From IMG/VR virus record IMGVR_UViG_3300009788_000170, positions 1-42,071 of that record: a DNA stretch of 42,071 bases. One strand, 5' to 3'. Shown here piece after piece: positions 6,536 through 12,934 of this stretch. Within the stretch, counting starts at the first letter, position 1; every line of letters begins with the position of its first letter. A program made the translations under genes and the position numbers. Source of the DNA: a virus. The notes beneath the pieces were generated by a model. That model saw only the letters and a program-made list of their open reading frames with translations. It was not told the DNA's origin and searched no databases.

Positions 6536-7081
6536 ATGAGTGAGAATAAAAAATGGAATTGTAAAGAATGTGATAGTTGTTGTCAAATCATTACTTGTTG
6601 GTATCCGAACGAGTTTCTTAACGGGTGTAAATATGGTGCTAAATGGGTTCCAGAAAAACCCGTCGAGAAAGTCTCTTCACCAAAAAAATACAAATTGGTG
6701 ATTCCTGGTCAGATATCAACTAAGGACACCAAATTAATGCAAAAAGCATTAACGTTGATGAATATTAAAGAAGTCAAAGAAGGTCAGCATTTTACGAATT
6801 ATGGACTTTGTTTTTCGGAATGCAATATTCCCAGGAATTGGCTAGTCGAAATCAAAGACGAACCGATGACAGTTGAAGAAATCATAGATAAAATAGAATG
6901 CGAATCACAATGTGAGAAAGGGTGGCATGATTCCGATGTGCAAAAATCTGTTATTATTAGTGCCAAAAACGAAGCCCTGAAATACAAACCGTTGGTTGAT
7001 GCTGTTGCTAAATATATCAATAATGATGATATTCAATTCCATGAGAGTGGAATACAGGAAGAACTTGAAAAACTAAACTAA
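6536..7081 (+). CDS. Hypothetical cysteine-rich protein
   Basis: The chosen start is the ATG at 6536, preceded by AAAGGA and the fourth copy of the 12-bp motif, giving 181 residues. An in-frame ATG at 6425 would run through the upstream small gene and is rejected. The N-terminus is cysteine-dense (CKECDSCCQIITC at about 8-20, then C near 30), with two further cysteines in the middle and a CESQC motif near 122-126. The rest is mixed. Possibly a metal-binding protein; not recognised. Confidence 0.7.
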   Translation: MSENKKWNCKECDSCCQIITCWYPNEFLNGCKYGAKWVPEKPVEKVSSPKKYKLVIPGQISTKDTKLMQKALTLMNIKEVKEGQHFTNYGLCFSECNIPRNWLVEIKDEPMTVEEIIDKIECESQCEKGWHDSDVQKSVIISAKNEALKYKPLVDAVAKYINNDDIQFHESGIQEELEKLN

Positions 7082-7090
7082 AGGAATAAA

Positions 7091-7429
7091 ATGCTAAGTT
7101 CAAAAGAAATTAAAAGGAAGGAACGAAACAAGAAAAAAGGCGTTGTCCTTTACTTTCCAGCAATCACAGAGAAAAAACCAAACAGAAAAAAGGATAAAAC
7201 TCTTAGACGTGTTGCGATAGACAACACAACGACTCACAGAATATCGCCAACGATCCGGCCAGATCTTTGGAAATATTTTTACACGAGAATTATCAAGAGC
7301 AAAACAAGGCGACTTGATGGATCATGGGCAAAACAATACAAGTACATTCCGAAAAAGAAATTTAAACAAATAATCAAAAACTCTGAATATTTAATCAAAA
7401 ATGGCCATTACAAGAAACGTAAAGCATAA
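7091..7429 (+). CDS. Hypothetical strongly basic protein
   Basis: A 112-residue lysine- and arginine-rich protein, basic over its whole length, with a central segment TTTHRISPTIRPDLWKYFYTR. No catalytic motif is visible. Nucleic-acid or ribosome binding is plausible from charge alone. AAGG precedes the ATG. Confidence 0.65.
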   Translation: MLSSKEIKRKERNKKKGVVLYFPAITEKKPNRKKDKTLRRVAIDNTTTHRISPTIRPDLWKYFYTRIIKSKTRRLDGSWAKQYKYIPKKKFKQIIKNSEYLIKNGHYKKRKA

Positions 7430-7640
7430 AGTAAACAGCCGGGGTATTCCTATTTTACATTCAATTTTCCCCGGTGATTTTTTAAGCCGTTTCCCCGGTT
7501 ATAATTCGTTCATTTACCTCAGATACCAATTACCAATTACGATGATCAATCAGTTTAAAAAACATAATGGAGTAAAAACCACAAACATCTATCGAAAGTG
7601 TTTTATGAGGTTAAAAACGTTTAATAACTTGAGGTTTTAA
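7401..7640 (+). CDS. Doubtful small basic protein
   Basis: A 79-codon frame overlapping the end of the previous gene by 29 bases with no Shine-Dalgarno box. It ends one base before the next ATG. The product is basic with no domain. The region between 7430 and 7640 also holds an inverted pair CCGGGG/CCCCGG (about 7440 and 7470) and a further CCCCGG copy, so it may instead be non-coding. Confidence 0.3.
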   Translation: MAITRNVKHKVNSRGIPILHSIFPGDFLSRFPGYNSFIYLRYQLPITMINQFKKHNGVKTTNIYRKCFMRLKTFNNLRF

Positions 7641-7641
7641 T

Positions 7642-7791
7642 ATGAAATTTCTAAACATAAAAAAAGATTTAACCGGCGGACAATATCTGATCATCATTTT
7701 TATAATTAGTGTTATATTTGGATTCGGCCATCATTTAGGGTGGTCGTTTTGTGAAAGTTTTTTATTCATGCTGGGTCTTCCGGTAGGTTAA
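7642..7791 (+). CDS. Small membrane protein (49 aa)
   Basis: A 49-residue protein with a basic start, a strong hydrophobic helix at about residues 15-31 and a second apolar stretch at about 36-47. It has a GAGG box at 7631-7634. The pattern is that of a small inner-membrane protein and could suit a holin or superinfection-exclusion role, but nothing in the neighbourhood confirms either. Confidence 0.55.
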   Translation: MKFLNIKKDLTGGQYLIIIFIISVIFGFGHHLGWSFCESFLFMLGLPVG

Positions 7792-7794
7792 AAT

Positions 7795-8031
7795 ATGAAA
7801 TGGATAAACGTAAACGATAAACTTCCAGACAGAAACACGAGATACGCCAGTAAGTACGGTGTCTCGGTATTGGGATTCGATATAAGTGATCACAGGCCCG
7901 AGCCATTCGAAGTAATTTTTAATTATGGTAAAAAATGGTTTGAAGAATTATGCCACGGGCCGGCAGGCGAGGAATGCTGGTTAAGTGCGAGTGTTAGCCA
8001 TTGGATGGAATTGCCTAAAGGGGTAAAATGA
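7795..8031 (+). CDS. DUF551-domain protein
   Basis: A 78-residue protein matching the DUF551 pattern: WINVNDKLPD at residues 3-12, a central VSVLGFD strand and the closing SHWMELP at about 67-74. DUF551 proteins are common small phage accessory proteins of unknown function. The stop overlaps the next start by four bases. Confidence 0.8.
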   Translation: MKWINVNDKLPDRNTRYASKYGVSVLGFDISDHRPEPFEVIFNYGKKWFEELCHGPAGEECWLSASVSHWMELPKGVK

Positions 8032-8210
8032 ATGATCCAGTATGGCTTACTCTTAAAAACATGATATCCGGATCAATTCTACAAACATACGTTCAAGACA
8101 TTGGCGATTACTGGTTGTCAGTTTTTAATAATCCGGAAACCAAAACACTTGACACTTTTTCTAAGAACGAATGGGAAATCAAAATATTAATGAATGGGGT
8201 TAGAATATGA
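8028..8210 (+). CDS. Hypothetical protein
   Basis: A 60-residue soluble protein, mostly beta by composition, not recognised. It is flanked by four-base overlaps on both sides, which supports it as part of a coupled run of genes. Confidence 0.6.
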   Translation: MNDPVWLTLKNMISGSILQTYVQDIGDYWLSVFNNPETKTLDTFSKNEWEIKILMNGVRI

Positions 8211-8389
8211 GTGATGATAAGATTGACATGTATACAGCAATTGCTAATATTGTTAATGACATGGAAAACCATTTAAGATTAGTATTTATACGCGCAAAAC
8301 TTTGCAGGGCATACTATTTAGGACTTGAGAAAGAAGGTTTTTCTGAATCTCAGGCGCTTGAACTCTGCAAAGAATTTAAAATGGGATAA
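8207..8389 (+). CDS. Hypothetical helical protein
   Basis: A 60-residue, mostly helical protein. The C-terminal half (YLGLEKEGFSESQALELCKEF) looks like an amphipathic helix-turn-helix unit seen in small phage proteins. No function can be given. It starts in a four-base overlap. Confidence 0.6.
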   Translation: MSDDKIDMYTAIANIVNDMENHLRLVFIRAKLCRAYYLGLEKEGFSESQALELCKEFKMG

Positions 8390-8396
8390 AATAAAA

Positions 8397-8756
8397 ATGA
8401 CAAAATGCGAATGCGAGCCATTTCAAAAATGTCTTTGTGAAAAATCAGAAACAGAAATTGAAAAAGATATCATAGAATATCTTGAATCAATCACTCACTG
8501 TATGGCCTACAAAACATCCACGAAAGGTAGGAAAATAGGAAAACAGAGAGTAAAGGCGACAAAGAAAGAAAAGCCTGGGAAATCTGATATTGTTTGTTGT
8601 TACGATGGACTATACATCGCAATTGAAGTAAAATCAAAAGATGGGACACAGCAAAAAAACCAAGAAGATTTTGAGAAAGAAGTGACTGCGGCCGGCGGTG
8701 AATATTGGTTAGTTAGATCACTTGAAGAAGTAATTATAAAATTAGAGGGCAAATGA
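8397..8756 (+). CDS. VRR-NUC nuclease (PD-(D/E)XK fold)
   Basis: The start is taken at ATG 8397, just after the preceding stop, giving 119 residues. An in-frame upstream start at 8325 would overlap the previous gene widely. The C-terminal 60 residues are a VRR-NUC core: GKSDIV with Asp64, the IEVKSKDG strand with Glu77 and Lys79, and the QEDFEKEVTAAGGEYWLVRS helix-strand unit. The family cleaves branched or single-stranded DNA structures in replication and recombination. The N-terminus adds a Cys-rich stretch (CECEPFQKCLC), possibly metal-binding. Likely role: processing of recombination intermediates or phage DNA ends. Confidence 0.85.
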   Translation: MTKCECEPFQKCLCEKSETEIEKDIIEYLESITHCMAYKTSTKGRKIGKQRVKATKKEKPGKSDIVCCYDGLYIAIEVKSKDGTQQKNQEDFEKEVTAAGGEYWLVRSLEEVIIKLEGK

Positions 8757-8965
8757 AACTGAATCCAAAGCAAATAATTAAAATAGACAAAATAGAAACA
8801 GAAGCTTGGAAATATTTAGGGAACATGATCGATCAATTACACAAAGTTGGATTTATTGTAGGGGGAGATTATAAAAAAATAGAACGTAAATTTAATGGAT
8901 GGTTGCAGTCGTATGGCATGAAACGACAACCGCTTGACAAGCTTGGTAAAACTGGTAAAAAATAA
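8753..8965 (+). CDS. Hypothetical basic protein
   Basis: A 70-residue lysine-rich helical protein starting in a four-base overlap with the nuclease gene. The tight coupling suggests a functional partner, possibly a DNA-binding accessory, but no domain was recognised. Confidence 0.6.
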   Translation: MKLNPKQIIKIDKIETEAWKYLGNMIDQLHKVGFIVGGDYKKIERKFNGWLQSYGMKRQPLDKLGKTGKK

Positions 8966-9058
8966 ATAGAGATACGATGTCGATAGAAGATGCTTAGAAA
9001 GCAATGGATATTTTGAGGCAATTGAGAATTTTATTAATGTTCCGCAAGGAGGTTGAAA

Positions 9059-9295
9059 ATGGTATTCGGATTAATTGGCAATGTAATTGGAAAAGTTGTT
9101 GATGAGGTTGACGAATTTGCGAGCAATCCGGTTGGATATGTAGTCGACGCCGCAGCAAAACCAATACGTGACGGACTTGAAGTTCTTCAAGGATTAACAG
9201 AGGGCGAGTTAAGGGTTAAAGCAATAGCACGTTTCGGCGCTGACGCCGTAGTCGGCATGGGGTCCGCCGAATTAATTGATTTATTAATGAGTTGA
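9059..9295 (+). CDS. Hypothetical protein with consensus ribosome-binding site
   Basis: The ATG at 9059 is chosen over an in-frame TTG at 9053 because a perfect AAGGAGG (9046-9052) stands six bases upstream. The 78-residue product has an amphipathic, glycine- and valine-rich N-terminus (VFGLIGNVIGKVVDEV) and a small-residue-rich body (AAAKP, GADAVVGMGSAELIDLLMS). It could associate with membrane or assemble, but I do not recognise it. The strong site suggests high expression. Confidence 0.7.
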   Translation: MVFGLIGNVIGKVVDEVDEFASNPVGYVVDAAAKPIRDGLEVLQGLTEGELRVKAIARFGADAVVGMGSAELIDLLMS

Positions 9296-9299
9296 TAAA

Positions 9300-9473
9300 A
9301 TGCCTGATCAATATACATCAATTGATAATTCAGCTAGTGTAAATCTCAATGATAATGATTATGCGAATTATCTGAAATACAAAAAGCAACTAATTGATGA
9401 TGGCGAAACATTCGAAGAAATTGAAAAAATATTAACCGGTTATATTTGGGATGAAATAGAAAATTATGATTAA
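9300..9473 (+). CDS. Small acidic protein (57 aa)
   Basis: A 57-residue acidic frame starting four bases after the previous stop. It is rich in D, N, E and Y with a short helix (ETFEEIEKIL). It overlaps the next frame by eight bases. Not recognised. Confidence 0.55.
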   Translation: MPDQYTSIDNSASVNLNDNDYANYLKYKKQLIDDGETFEEIEKILTGYIWDEIENYD

Positions 9474-9612
9474 AAAAGAAAATGATTATATTACGTATCC
9501 AGGAATCAGGGTAAGTGAATATACTATTAAATGCGCGGCCATCCCTAAATGGATTATAAAAATTTTAGAGACCACGTTCAACAAAAGAATTAACGGAAAA
9601 GGGAAAAGATGA
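9466..9612 (+). CDS. Small basic protein (48 aa)
   Basis: A 48-residue frame beginning within the end of the acidic gene and overlapping the next by four bases. It has a basic C-terminus (NKRINGKGKR). Not recognised. The chained overlaps are the main support. Confidence 0.45.
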   Translation: MIKKENDYITYPGIRVSEYTIKCAAIPKWIIKILETTFNKRINGKGKR

Positions 9613-9779
9613 TTAAAAAAATAATTATTGAAATCGACGGGAATGAAATCGAATTATCAAAAGAGCAAGCGATAAAATTAAGGAATGATTTGAACGAAAT
9701 AACGAATCATTCAACGATCCAGTTTGTTCCTTATGAACCCTATGTGCAACCAAACTATCCATTGTATCCTCAGTTTTAG
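9609..9779 (+). CDS. Small protein (56 aa) with proline/tyrosine tail
   Basis: A 56-residue frame. The first 30 residues read as a beta hairpin plus helix (KKIIIEIDGNEIELSKEQAIKLRNDLNEI), and the tail is rich in P and Y (about 40-55). This N-terminal pattern is frequent in small phage proteins of unknown role. It starts in a four-base overlap. Confidence 0.6.
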   Translation: MIKKIIIEIDGNEIELSKEQAIKLRNDLNEITNHSTIQFVPYEPYVQPNYPLYPQF

Positions 9780-9834
9780 ACGACAGACATTACAGATGGC
9801 GGTAATTAATAATCGAGATTTCATAAGGGGATAA

Positions 9835-10050
9835 ATGGAACATGAAGAAAAAGAAGCGATTCACGAGACATTAGATAAAATTCTAAAACACATGGCTAAT
9901 TGTGAATTCAAAATGATGTACACTCAGATTGAATATCTTGTGCAACTTGTGGAAAATGATTCGCAAACTGAATGCGAAACAAGGCAGGTTATTGCAGAAT
10001 ATTTTGAAACAATTAATACTATCCGCTCCAATCTAGAAAAAACTAAATAA
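9835..10050 (+). CDS. Hypothetical acidic helical protein
   Basis: A 71-residue protein that is helical throughout and net acidic (HEEKEAIHETLDKIL, EYLVQLVEND). An AAGGGG box stands seven bases before the ATG. Not recognised. A near-consensus promoter follows the gene, so it probably ends a transcription unit. Confidence 0.65.
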   Translation: MEHEEKEAIHETLDKILKHMANCEFKMMYTQIEYLVQLVENDSQTECETRQVIAEYFETINTIRSNLEKTK

Positions 10051-10104
10051 AAACAATCTAATAAAACTTTCTATGAATTATTTTGCTTATTTGAGATAAA
10101 AAAC

Positions 10105-10133
10105 TTGACACATTTGATCAACAAGAATAGAAT
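10105..10133 (+). promoter_or_regulatory. Near-consensus sigma70 promoter
   Basis: A perfect -35 TTGACA (10105-10110), exactly 17 bases of spacer, and -10 TAGAAT (10128-10133). Transcription would begin near 10140, about 55 bases before the ATG at 10195. The region is free of overlapping genes if the downstream gene starts at 10195. Confidence 0.75.
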
Positions 10134-10194
10134 CATAATTAAGAGATCAGCAATAAAGCTTAGGTCTCGAAACACGGAACTCTCGGAGAAAGTG

Positions 10195-10446
10195 ATGAAA
10201 AATTTAAATGAAATTAAAGCAAGCGACTGGGAAAGAACTGGAAAGCATCAAGTATTTGATAACTCAGAAGGAACATTTTGCTCATTTTACAACGAGTCTG
10301 AAGAGAAAAATCTCCACGTTTGGCATCAATTAGATGGGAGAGTAAGGTTATTAGACGAAAATATGTGTTTCGAGTATGGTGATAAGGATTCAGATGAAAA
10401 CGATCAAGAAATTGATAATATTCATGAACTGTTATCGGTTCTTTAA
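10195..10446 (+). CDS. Hypothetical protein behind a strong promoter
   Basis: The frame is open from a TTG at 10105, but that TTG is the start of the -35 box, so the ATG at 10195 with its GGAG box (10185-10188) is preferred, giving 83 residues. The product is polar with an acidic C-terminus (YGDKDSDENDQEIDNIHELL). Not recognised. Its own strong promoter suggests early expression. Confidence 0.65.
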   Translation: MKNLNEIKASDWERTGKHQVFDNSEGTFCSFYNESEEKNLHVWHQLDGRVRLLDENMCFEYGDKDSDENDQEIDNIHELLSVL

Positions 10447-10453
10447 AAAACCA

Positions 10454-10468
10454 GGCGCTCTAAGCGCC
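10454..10468 (+). promoter_or_regulatory. Leader stem-loop
   Basis: GGCGCT and AGCGCC pair around a three-base CTA loop, directly before the AGGAG box of the gene at 10485. There is no T-run, so it is more likely a leader or mRNA-stability hairpin than a terminator. Confidence 0.55.
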
Positions 10469-10484
10469 ACACCAGGAGAAAAAA

Positions 10485-10772
10485 ATGACTGAAAAATTTG
10501 TAAAAGGCAAAACAAAGTTTGTATGGGGACCGGTAGTCAAAGTTCATGAAGTCGGAGAATATCAGATAATTGAATACAGAGAGGCGATATTCGAGGATGG
10601 TTGCAGTACCGGAAAACACGAACCCGAAAAGACAACTTTCTATGTCCACGGACAAAGTGTTTCTTATGAATCGCTGGACATGGCGTTAATTGGCGCTGTT
10701 TGCCTTAAGTATGATGGGCGCAATACAAGAGCGCCTGAATATATCTTTAACATGTTGAAGATTAATCAATAA
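10485..10772 (+). CDS. Hypothetical protein
   Basis: A 95-residue, beta-rich soluble protein. It is preceded by a compact hairpin and a strong AGGAG box, hinting at good expression. The central part (EYREAIFEDGCSTGKHEPEKTTFYVHG) suggests antiparallel strands. Not recognised. Confidence 0.65.
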   Translation: MTEKFVKGKTKFVWGPVVKVHEVGEYQIIEYREAIFEDGCSTGKHEPEKTTFYVHGQSVSYESLDMALIGAVCLKYDGRNTRAPEYIFNMLKINQ

Positions 10773-10915
10773 AACGGCTAGCTGGTAAGCGCCTGAATTT
10801 TGAATTTGAGATAGTGAAAACTAATTTATCATTTCAGAATTGACACCCATCGAGCTTGTATTAGAAACGAAATGCCGCGCCGTTAAAAAAATAATAACAT
10901 CAAACGGATGACATA
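10773..10915 (+). ncRNA. Intergenic stretch with nested inverted repeats, possible structured RNA
   Basis: No gene fits these 143 bases. Nested complementary pieces are present: AACGGC (about 10773) with GCCGTT (about 10876), CTGAA (about 10794) with TTCAG (about 10832), and GATA (about 10811) with TATC (about 10827). A TTGACA at 10840-10845 with TAGAAA 16 bases on could also be a weak promoter for the 10916 gene. Whether this is an RNA or an operator region is undecided. Confidence 0.35.
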
Positions 10916-11377
10916 ATGGAAATAACAGACGAAATATTGATCGTTGCCGTTAGAAAAGCAGTAGAGATTGGACTATTGCCAAGTCGCAATGTCCCGACAG
11001 AAGAATATCTAAAGAATTGGGATCTGATAAAACAAATTTTACAAGCTGCTTTTGATAAAGCACAACAACATCAATCACTAAAGGAAAAAATGACTGAAGA
11101 TGAATACTATAAAAAGAAATTAGAAATAGAAGATTTGAAAAAGGAATTAGCTCGCGAATATGCAGAATCAAACAACCCTTATGAAATAGGTGATGTTATT
11201 CGTGATCATATAGGGTGTATTAGAATCGAAATAATAAACACATATACCACGATGTATGATTTGCCGAGTTGCAGTTATAGCGGTCTATGCCTAAAGAAAA
11301 ACGGGGAACCTTATAAATCTGGTGAAATAAGAGAATCATACCAACAAAATGTGATTGAAAAAATCAATCCTAAGTGA
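10916..11377 (+). CDS. Hypothetical protein
   Basis: A 153-residue protein. The first 95 residues are helical with a coiled-coil look from about 50 to 85 (LKEKMTEDEYYKKKLEIEDLKKEL). The C-terminal 60 are beta-like (NPYEIGDVIRDHIGCIRIEII), possibly a small binding domain. Not recognised. Confidence 0.65.
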   Translation: MEITDEILIVAVRKAVEIGLLPSRNVPTEEYLKNWDLIKQILQAAFDKAQQHQSLKEKMTEDEYYKKKLEIEDLKKELAREYAESNNPYEIGDVIRDHIGCIRIEIINTYTTMYDLPSCSYSGLCLKKNGEPYKSGEIRESYQQNVIEKINPK

Positions 11378-11452
11378 GTTAATTATAGATTAAAATATTG
11401 CTATTTTTGATCACATATGATAGATTTAAATATAAAAAAGGGAAAGGATAAA

Positions 11453-11764
11453 ATGCTAAAAACAAAATGCCAACATTGTAAAGAAATAATAGAATGTTTA
11501 GAGGATGAGTGTTGCCCTATATGCGGTCTAAGAATAAATATTGAAGACGTCCCAAAAGAGCGATGTCCCGAATGTAAAAGGGAATTAACATGGATTGACG
11601 AATATTATTGCATAGAAGGCAGACAGTCAACATTTGACACATTCGAAGCGCATAACCTTCTTATTATTAGGCACTATTGTACATGTGGCCGTCAAGTAGC
11701 GGTACAAATGGATACTAACTATGGCTCTGAGGTTTTTATTAATTCAGAAAATATTGATTATTAA
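11453..11764 (+). CDS. Multi-knuckle zinc-ribbon protein
   Basis: The ATG at 11453 (AAGG box upstream) is preferred to 11417, giving 103 residues. Four cysteine pairs are visible: CQHC at 6-9, CCPICG near 20-25, CPEC near 38-41 and CTCG near 77-80, an arrangement resembling two zinc ribbons. Function unknown; protein or nucleic-acid binding is likely. Confidence 0.65.
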   Translation: MLKTKCQHCKEIIECLEDECCPICGLRINIEDVPKERCPECKRELTWIDEYYCIEGRQSTFDTFEAHNLLIIRHYCTCGRQVAVQMDTNYGSEVFINSENIDY

Positions 11765-11805
11765 TCACTTGTTATTTCGTTTTAAAATATAAAAGGGAGA
11801 AAATT

Positions 11806-12027
11806 ATGGAAGGTTTAGAAGATTATGAAATCGGGGGAATTGCTGTATTTAGATATATTGAACCAAGATTTCAAAAAGTTTCTGATGAAAATATTATCAG
11901 ATTATACAGCAAATGGAGTAATGAAAATTACGCTGCTTCATGGGCATCTGTTGATAATAAAATGACTGAAGAGTTCTGTAAATGGGCATATTCAGCACCT
12001 GTAGATCAAATAAAAGAAAAGGATTAA
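11806..12027 (+). CDS. Hypothetical protein
   Basis: A 73-residue acidic protein with several aromatic residues, preceded by AGGGAG. It ends two bases before the HTH gene and may be its operon partner. Not recognised. Confidence 0.6.
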   Translation: MEGLEDYEIGGIAVFRYIEPRFQKVSDENIIRLYSKWSNENYAASWASVDNKMTEEFCKWAYSAPVDQIKEKD

Positions 12028-12029
12028 TT

Positions 12030-12239
12030 ATGGATGGTGACGAGTTAAGAAAATTCAGAAAAAAACACTTCCCTGGAAAGATGTCCCAAGAAATGATGGC
12101 GCTTAAATTCGGCGTTAAATATCACACGCTCAGAAGATACGAGGGTGTTAATTGTAATCCGATTCCGGAAGGATTGCAGCGATCGATTGAATTCTTTGAG
12201 GAAGTTCAGAGGTTGGAAATTCTTGTTAAGGGGAAATGA
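12030..12239 (+). CDS. XRE/Cro-like helix-turn-helix regulator
   Basis: The chosen start at 12030 gives 69 residues, the usual size of a bare HTH domain; an earlier in-frame start at 11982 would overlap the previous gene. Residues about 17-40 (SQEMMALKFGVKYHTLRRYEG) read as the Q-x-x-x-A...G-V...T-x-x-R/W-E-G helix-turn-helix of Cro/C1 proteins. It is a probable transcriptional regulator of the surrounding early genes. The 18-bp palindrome at 12711 is a candidate binding site. Confidence 0.78.
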   Translation: MDGDELRKFRKKHFPGKMSQEMMALKFGVKYHTLRRYEGVNCNPIPEGLQRSIEFFEEVQRLEILVKGK

Positions 12240-12240
12240 A

Positions 12241-12516
12241 ATGATCAAATGTAAAATCAATTGGCAGGAAAAGGATTTAACAAAATACAGTAATTATCTT
12301 TATTTCGAATTTTTACCGGACAAAGGTGATTTTCTTGACGTTCCCATCGGTAAAGATTTCATCCAAGGCAATTATCAATTTAAAACATTGAAATTTAATA
12401 AAAATGACTATTGTGAAAATATTTTATGGGTAGAAATATTTGATCAAAGCGCCGATCTTTCGTTGTCATACACAGAAGAATACCAAGAATATATCGACGC
12501 CAATCAGGACAAATAA
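12241..12516 (+). CDS. Hypothetical protein
   Basis: The start at ATG 12241 follows an AAGGGGAAATGA context and directly abuts the HTH gene, giving 91 residues. It is a beta-rich soluble protein with many aromatics (YLYFEFLPDKGDF). Not recognised. Confidence 0.6.
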   Translation: MIKCKINWQEKDLTKYSNYLYFEFLPDKGDFLDVPIGKDFIQGNYQFKTLKFNKNDYCENILWVEIFDQSADLSLSYTEEYQEYIDANQDK

Positions 12517-12549
12517 TGCAAATCATCATATCTAAAGCGAAAACAAAAA

Positions 12550-12711
12550 ATGAAAACAATGGCAGAGTACAAAAGAGATGAGCGGGAACGAAAAAGAAAA
12601 TCTGGTAAAAAACGGGTAGGGTTTTGGATCGATCCGGTTAATGAAGCCAGGATAAAAAGCTACGTTTATCAACTTGAGGAAGATGTCAGAATAATAAAAA
12701 GTAACCATTGA
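12550..12711 (+). CDS. Likely ribbon-helix-helix DNA-binding protein (53 aa)
   Basis: A 53-residue protein: a basic N-terminal arm (EYKRDERERKRKSGKKR), then a short beta strand VGFWIDP and a helix pair (VNEARIKSYVYQLEEDVR). This is the pattern of small phage ribbon-helix-helix regulators, where the strand reads the major groove as a dimer. An alternative start is three codons in. The 18-bp palindrome begins at the last base of its stop codon, which suggests autoregulation or control of the Ibr operon. Confidence 0.6.
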   Translation: MKTMAEYKRDERERKRKSGKKRVGFWIDPVNEARIKSYVYQLEEDVRIIKSNH

Positions 12712-12728
12712 TATTGACCGGTCAATAT
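12711..12728. promoter_or_regulatory. 18-bp perfect palindrome, candidate operator
   Basis: ATATTGACC is followed directly by its reverse complement GGTCAATAT. It contains a -35-like TTGACC and is followed at once by an AT-rich TATAAA (12729-12734). It lies between two putative DNA-binding protein genes and the operon carrying the methyltransferase-like and Ibr-like genes, so it is a good candidate operator for that operon. Confidence 0.65.
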
Positions 12729-12769
12729 TATAAAGTTAAGACAGATTAAACAATTAACAAGGGGATAAA

Positions 12770-12934
12770 ATGGAACTAACAGTTGCCCAATACAAAACAT
12801 TAAAATCGTTAGAACGTGCTTTGGACGAATGCACCAAAGCAAATCTTGAAATAAAAATAATTAATGGTGAAATAAAATATGAAGAAGCAGAAAAAAAATT
12901 ACCATTCAGCACTTACGCAACCGCTGAAAATTGA
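12770..12934 (+). CDS. Small protein (54 aa), first gene of the Ibr-type operon
   Basis: A 54-residue, mostly helical protein starting after a strong AAGGGG box. It overlaps the methyltransferase-like gene by 56 bases. Helices at about 6-25 and 30-45 are charged. Not recognised; it may simply couple translation to the downstream gene. Confidence 0.5.
   Translation: MELTVAQYKTLKSLERALDECTKANLEIKIINGEIKYEEAEKKLPFSTYATAEN

Noticed and set aside
10105-10446. Gene starting at TTG 10105 (113 residues)
   Set aside because: The TTG is the first base of a near-consensus -35 box, and the ATG at 10195 has a good ribosome site.
10773-10915. tRNA or tmRNA in the 10773-10915 gap
   Set aside because: A closing stem and a TGGTAA-like D-loop piece exist, but there is no T-arm TTCGA signature and no regular anticodon arm.
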